Shown one piece after another: positions 58,745 through 64,000 of a stretch of DNA of 64,000 bases. Origin of the DNA: Rattus norvegicus (lineage: Eukaryota; Chordata; Mammalia; Rodentia; Muridae); the NCBI RefSeq assembly GCF_036323735.1, contig NC_086034.1, positions 37,580,939 to 37,644,938 on the forward strand, given 5' to 3'. The stretch's first letter is position 1. The number at the start of each line of letters is the position of its first letter. A model generated the notes under the pieces. That model did no database searches and was not told the DNA's origin. It was given only the letters and a program-made list of their open reading frames with translations. Both the position numbers and the translations under genes were made by a program.

Positions 58745-59840
58745 GTTATCGTCGTTATTGTTGTCGTTTGTTGCTTGTTTGGGGCTCTGTGATGCCCACA
58801 TTATGTGAAGCCAATGTATGCATTCTACCCTTAAAATTAATAAAGATTTTGAGCAAAAATACTTTAATTTTTAAAAGTTAATGTATTTACTATAGCATAA
58901 CCTCTTGACAGTTATTTATTTTGGTGAGCATTAATGCATAATGTCATTTATGGAATTAGAATTATCTCCCAAAATACATGTGTGGGCTAAGACTGTGTAG
59001 AAAGTAGAACAGTGAGGAACATGGACCCTGAAGCCGGTGACCATGCATTTGATCCCTGCATTTGCTGCTTCTCGATAAGACTTTCAGAGAGCTAAACTCT
59101 GAGGCCCATTTCTTATCTGTAACCTGAAGATTTATGGTTCCTCAGTAAAGGGCTTTCTGGCAAGGATTGAAAGAGGTAAGTGTTGGCTCTTGGGAATGTA
59201 GGTCAGTGACTACAGCAGCTGCCTAGCGTGACCAAGGTTCAGGGTTGTAGCAGGTGTGCATGTGCACGCGCACTCAGAGGGGTGGGAAATTGCTTGTTCC
59301 GTTGTCTCCCAGTCCCCCTCAGCCATATGGAACGGGTGCAGTCGTTCCTCTTGTTCAATAGCTCCAGTGTCTCTCTCTCTCTCTTTTTTTAATTCTGAAT
59401 AATTTATTATTCTAACAAAAGTATAAAGTGTGGAAAATTAGTGTATCTGAATCATTTCAGAAAGTAGAGAAGTTTCCACTAGCAGACTTGAGATCTTAGC
59501 ACCTTTGAGAAGACAGTTAAGACAACTGGTACTGCCCGCCTCGGATGACAGGTGGCTGCTCTTAAAAATGCCTAGTTTCCTGGAACGACCACTCCAGTGG
59601 TCTGTAGGGTGTTCTAGAAAGAAGTGTAAGTGTGTTGAAGAGCATTAGGATAAAATTGAAAAGCTGTTTTCCTACCAGCCAAAAAATGGTAGTTAGCAAG
59701 GCTAAGAAATGCGAATGAACTTAAAATTAACTGCAACAAAAATTTAATGTTCTAATAATCTAAATAGAATCTGTTCACTTCTAGTAAATAAGCGATTTAG
59801 AAAACATGCTGAATTATTCTCTGTAAAAGTTACATCTGGC
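58745..59840. other. Mostly unique intron sequence
   Basis: A possible old tRNA-derived SINE lies at 59185-59265 (gggaatgtaggtcagtgact). Otherwise nothing recognised. Confidence 0.4.
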
Positions 59841-59844
59841 TTGT

Positions 59845-59980
59845 TTTATTTTTGTTACTGTTGTTTTGAGATGGTCTCAGTTAGCTCAGGCTGCCTTTGA
59901 AGTTTCCATTCTCCTGCCTCAGCATCCAGAAAACTGGGATTAGGGTAGAGTGTGTCACTACTCTCTGCGTAAGCAGTTTC
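59845..59980 (-). repeat. B1 SINE, diverged, antisense
   Basis: 'ttgttttgagatggtctcag' and 'attctcctgcctcagcatcc' match antisense B1 blocks. Confidence 0.75.
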
Positions 59981-60074
59981 TTAACATCTAACCTCATCTA
60001 GTTCAGTTCCTGATCCGTTCTGATCTCCTGAAATTTTTCATAAAGAATGGACTGCCAATCACATTCCTAGATAA

Positions 60075-60170
60075 GTATTCTTTAGGGTTTGTTGGTTGGT
60101 TCGTTGGTTTGGGGTTTTGTTTTTTGTTTTTTTTTTTGTTTTGTTTTTTTTTGTTTTTGTTTTTGTGCGA
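60075..60170. repeat. T/G-rich low-complexity run
   Basis: GGTT and TTTTG units and long T runs. Confidence 0.9.
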
Positions 60171-61000
60171 AGGTGGGGATGGTTTTGTTTGCCCGAGTGA
60201 TACTCTTTGTATTACAGAGGAAAATTAAACCGAACTCCAGTCTTGAACACAGCCCACCCTAAGAATCAGCAAGTCTTTCAGGATGATGTAATGATCTCTC
60301 ACTAGCTTTCAGGAACCAAGTGTTTGCGAAGTGTTTGCTAGAGTAGAACGTGAATGATGCTATAGTCCTGGGCCTGTTCCTAGTGTCAGGAATCCTGTAG
60401 GTCTTTTTAAAAAAAAAAAGCCTCAGCCTTCTTTAGCTGTGGTTTGACAGCTCAAATTTCAGTGTTTCAGAACAGCTAGCTTAACGTGACAAAAAACACG
60501 TTAGTGTTAATTTTGAGAAAGACTGATTTACTTCTATGTGCAAATTCGTTAGGAATGTTCCGCCCTCCTCTGTTCAGCCGGCTGTCAAGAGAGATTATAA
60601 CGTAACCCACTGGAGGAGCAAAGAAGCCTTTGACGAGGCCAATCTCATTGTACTGTCACAGTTGGCTATTTCTCCGGTGAGAGTGGATGCCAAAGCCAGA
60701 CTTTATATGTAATTTTAAAAAACAGAAGAAAGATCCGTCAGGAGATATACTAATTGGGCTTTTAAAGGCTGGGAAAATTAATTACCTGTGTACATTTCTC
60801 AGCTCCTGGAAAGTGTAAATCCTTCTCAACAGCCTTTTTGAAATACCTTGACATCATTGTTGTTAAATGCTTATAAAATGGAGAGTTCAAATCTGATCAG
60901 GCACTTGTGCTGTGAAAAGGGAGAAGAGGCAGAAAGTCTCTTCTCACATGGAGCTTTTCTTCCTTCGGGTTGAAGAAGGAAAAGCTAAGGGAAGTTTGGG
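60171..61000. other. Unique intron sequence with a candidate conserved block
   Basis: No repeat or exon recognised. The part 60540-60860 is repeat-free and includes TAATTGGG and TTAATTA cores. A partial reading frame across 60545-60715 gave no match to any protein I know. Confidence 0.35.
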
Positions 61001-61013
61001 AGTTAGAAATGGA

Positions 61014-61114
61014 GGGGGGGAATTGGAGATTTAGCTCAATGGTAGAGCGCTTGCTAGGCCCGGGGTTCGGTCCCCAGCTCCGGAAAGAAAAGAAAAAAGA
61101 AAAAAAGAAAGAAA
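61014..61114 (+). repeat. ID SINE, sense, with anticodon-arm deletion and target duplication
   Basis: Head 'ggagatttagctcaatggta', then 'gagcgcttgctaggcccggg' where the CAAGCGCAAG-type stretch is missing, then an intact B box and a long A/G-rich tail. The short duplication AGAAATGGA lies at 61005-61013 and 61115-61123. Confidence 0.93.
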
Positions 61115-61124
61115 AGAAATGGAC

Positions 61125-61345
61125 GGGAGAGTAAAGGAGTAAAGGTGGTTACCAGAGCAGCCAGAGCAAGTGGGAGGGGCAGGTCTGTGTGAGTGAGCTG
61201 AGAGAAAACTCTAAGAGGGGAGGAGGAGACTGCACCAGGATGTGCTGCTGGCTGAGGTGGTTCTGAGAGACAGGCAGGAATGGTAGTCCTTTTAAACAAA
61301 TAAGCAGAGGACCTACCTTGCTTGAGGGTTGCCAGGTGGCCTGCT
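61125..61345. other. Unique intron sequence
   Basis: Nothing recognised. Confidence 0.4.
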
Positions 61346-61347
61346 AG

Positions 61348-61349
<2 letters not shown>

Positions 61350-61391
<42 letters not shown>
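61350..61391. repeat. (GT)n microsatellite
   Basis: About twenty-one GT units. Confidence 0.97.
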
Positions 61392-61393
<2 letters not shown>

Positions 61394-61394
61394 C

Positions 61395-63035
61395 CTTACC
61401 TTCTGTGTGTTCAGTTAGTTCTCCCGCCTGGCTTTTCTGGAGCGATATTAATACACCCATGTGTTGACCTTTTGCTTTTGGAATAAGCTCTTTGTTGGCC
61501 TGGGACTTCAGGGTGATGCTGAAAAGAAGGAGTTGTCTGCATAGACGAAGTCTAGAGTCGGCTTGTATTTGCATTCAAGATGAAGTTGAATGTTGCTTCT
61601 ACATTGTAGTGTTCTAGGACAAGGTGCAGCCTGGACACCTCTGTCTCACACAGTATGGAGTGTGTTTCACACAGTACAGGGTGCAGCACAACGACCATGC
61701 GGGTTGTAATCACAGCCCGCACTTGTTTTACCTGCTGACCACTCCTTTCTTGAAATTCTCGCTCACTGTCTTCTCTAGTGGTTTTTTTTTCCTCTTTTTT
61801 ATCTGTCAAAAAAAAAGTCTTAGTTACTCTTTCCTTCTGGTGCATGTGCTCCTGTAGAGTGGTCATTCTGTGCCTTTGCTGTGATCTGCTGTGGGTCACA
61901 GCCCATGGATCACTCCCATGGATCAGTCTCTAAGGACACGGGGATGGCCAATGTCTGGCCCCCCAGCAGGCAGGCAGTCCTTAAGGGGTCAGTGAAGAAC
62001 TACACTTCATCTCATGAGTTTCTCTTTGCTGCCTTCGTCTTTACCCAGACACTGTGTCCTCGCCTTCCCTCCATCCTGTCTCCTTATCCCAGGACCCTTG
62101 TTCTATTCTGTGATGGGAGCCTTGGGTCACAGCTTTCCCAAGGCCGCCCCTTCTCTCAGTACCCACTCCTCACCATAGGTAAAGTATCTGGCCTTTTAGA
62201 GAACCGAACATGATGTGGCCATGAAAGGCACAGGCTTTGAAGGCCACAGGACACTTGGGACAAACTAGACAATAACCGGCTACACATTTCCACCAGAGAC
62301 CAGGCCTGTTGAGAGTTGAAAAGAAAAATAAAAGCCAAAACATGTATGACATAAACAACCTGATCCGCATTCAGACATGTTTCTGCTGCACCTGATTATG
62401 TTCCTTAGACTAGAACCGCTAAGACACATTATTAAAGCTTTTGGTCTGCGCTACCCAATCTCTTCCTTGGAGTGATTTTCATTTTCTCTCTAGGTTTTCC
62501 AGACAAGGTTATTTTGCATCAATTAAAATGTATGTGCTCCTAAGTTCCTTTTGCCCTGCTTCGTTCCTGATCTGTCAGGAAGAAGAGGCTTCAGGGCAGA
62601 GCAAGGAAGCTCTAAGCAAAGGCTGCTTATCCAGCCCCAGCTGCAGAAAGTAGGCCTGGGTCACGGGGGAGCATTGTATTCTGTTCTTACATGTCTTCCC
62701 AGAGGGACAATAAGCCATTGCGCTTTTAGCTTTTCAAGAGGACATTAAATATTCTCTCCCAACCCAAATCGCCACTTTCCAGTTCATTCTGCTCTCACTC
62801 TGTTAAAAGGTTTTCCTTAATGTTGTATGAAACGTTGAGGAGTCTGCTGGTGTCATAATTTTTCTGTGAGACATCCAGGGAGATTGGAAATCATTAATGT
62901 GGCTTCCCTGGACTTGCCAGGTGGGAAAGAGGATTAAGAACTAAACTGTCTGGTTGCCTTTGAGCGATACTAAATTATAAAATCCAGTGTTGTATTAGAA
63001 ACAAGAATCAAAGGGGACAGGGACATACATGGACA
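61395..63035. other. Unique intron sequence
   Basis: No repeat, exon or RNA gene recognised. Open frames at 61881 and elsewhere are short and featureless. Confidence 0.45.
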
Positions 63036-63040
63036 TGCGC

Positions 63041-63047
63041 ACACACA

Positions 63048-63131
<84 letters not shown>
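63041..63131. repeat. (CA)n microsatellite, about 90 bases
   Basis: CA units with one AA interruption at 63049-63050, then about 40 uninterrupted units. Confidence 0.98.
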
Positions 63132-63133
<2 letters not shown>

Positions 63134-63134
63134 C

Positions 63135-64000
63135 CCCAGGGATTAATGCTGGCAAGAAGCTTTCAGAAAAAGAGTCAGAAAGTGGAATAGAGGGGGACTC
63201 TTACTGAGCAATTTTAGGTGAGAAAATAGAGTTGATTGGCACAAGCTGAAACAAAGTTGCAACACGATGTAAGTGGGCGGAGCTGAGCAGATGTGACCTC
63301 ATCCCAATCAATTCAGCCTTAAGTACTTCCTCCTTTCAGTACCTGATGAAATGCTCTGATTGTTCTTGCGGAAAGTCTATTCAGCAGGGTTAATTTCCCT
63401 TCTTTCAAAACCTTGTGGTCTTTAAATGTATGTTTCCTCTTCTCGTGTGCATACATAATATATATTCGTACATACATTATTCATAAGTTTTAAAAATCTT
63501 CACAGATTTCTAGCTTAAAATCCCATTGCTTTAATTTTTTTCTCTCCATTTTTTCCAAACATTTGGGTTTTTTTTTTATTTTTTGCTTTTTAGATAGCTC
63601 ATTCTGTAGAAATAATCGATAAGATTTACTGTAAAATATTGGCAACTTTATTAAAATATAGGATGTACTTTACGTATCATCTATAAAATGAAAAAATCTA
63701 CTTAGGAGCTTTTCTTTGAAGATTTGGGAAACACTTGGCTTCTGAACACAGAGAGTAAGAATCTATACTATGGCCTTCGATGGTTTCTAAATAGTATTAC
63801 GATTCTTTTACTACCTTGGATGAGGTTTTTCAGTGACATCACATTCCTTGTATTTAAAGCCCTACCCGACAAGCTTGAGCTCTCCCAATAAAATGTCAGC
63901 ATAAACTGATGAGGACTTTATAACACCTTTTGAAATGTACTATGATATGATTCATTGGTCATCTACTTAATACTTGTAAGTAAAAATCATTTCAACTCAG
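63135..64000. other. Unique intron sequence to the end of the window
   Basis: AT-rich, no repeat, exon or RNA gene recognised, and no splice acceptor joined to a plausible Galnt7 exon. Confidence 0.45.

Larger units (their letters stand above)
8662..64000 (+). other. Galnt7: Galnt7 intron 1 (5' part, continues beyond the window)
   Basis: No later Galnt7 exon was found: no open frame downstream contains the stem or catalytic segments expected after the exon 1 residues. The stretch is dominated by SINEs, LINE-1 ends and microsatellites. Intron length is therefore at least 55.3 kb. That all of it is intron rather than intergenic is inferred from the missing second exon. Confidence 0.8.

Noticed and set aside
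58538..58801. Poly-Glu protein on minus and poly-Leu/poly-Pro proteins on plus
   Set aside because: Direct translation of the (TCC)n/(GGA)n microsatellite.
60541..60715. Possible Galnt7 exon 2
   Set aside because: The frame does not encode the expected stem sequence after exon 1, and no convincing acceptor and donor pair with matching phase was seen.
1..64000. CRISPR array, toxin or operon-like system
   Set aside because: The regular repeats are microsatellites or SINEs without spaced unique inserts, and the DNA is plainly mammalian with one spliced gene.

Overview
This is mammalian nuclear DNA, almost certainly from rat (Rattus). Nine tRNA-Ala-like ID SINEs close to the rat consensus are scattered through the window, five of them with long exact target-site duplications. 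They sit among rodent B1, B2 and B4 SINEs, rodent LINE-1 3' ends and many long (CA)n, (GA)n and (TA)n arrays. There are no prokaryotic operons, no rRNA or tRNA genes and no CRISPR array.

Layout. Positions 1-8150 are intergenic DNA with a few old SINEs, one ID element and a (GT)n array. A CpG island of about 1.6 kb (roughly 8150-9740) holds the promoter, 5' UTR and first coding exon of one gene on the plus strand. I recognise its first 42 codons (8536-8661) as the start of Galnt7, polypeptide N-acetylgalactosaminyltransferase 7: a short cytosolic tail, a Golgi signal anchor and the start of the lumenal stem. The exon ends in codon phase 0 at a GTGAGT splice donor at 8662. I found no second exon, so 8662-64000 reads as the 5' part of a first intron longer than 55 kb.

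The intron is a patchwork of unique sequence and rodent repeats. It holds eight ID elements (six antisense to the gene), at least nine B1 or B1-like copies, B2 and B4 copies, two antisense LINE-1 3' fragments, three hAT MITEs resembling URR1 (two with recognisable 8-bp target duplications), several copies of medium-length dispersed rodent repeats that I do not name, and about fifteen long microsatellites. Nearly all open reading frames in the window are translations of repeats, GC-rich island or chance sequence.

Nothing here looks like a previously undescribed multi-gene system. The points most worth a second look are: a consensus-matching p53-family response element inside a repeat-free, TAAT-rich intronic block (34.1-34.65 kb); ID elements that repeatedly lost part of their anticodon-arm region between short direct repeats; a 31-bp tandem array made from the head of a B1 element; and several precise inverted repeats next to tandem duplications. 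Conservation and transcription could not be measured from the sequence alone.
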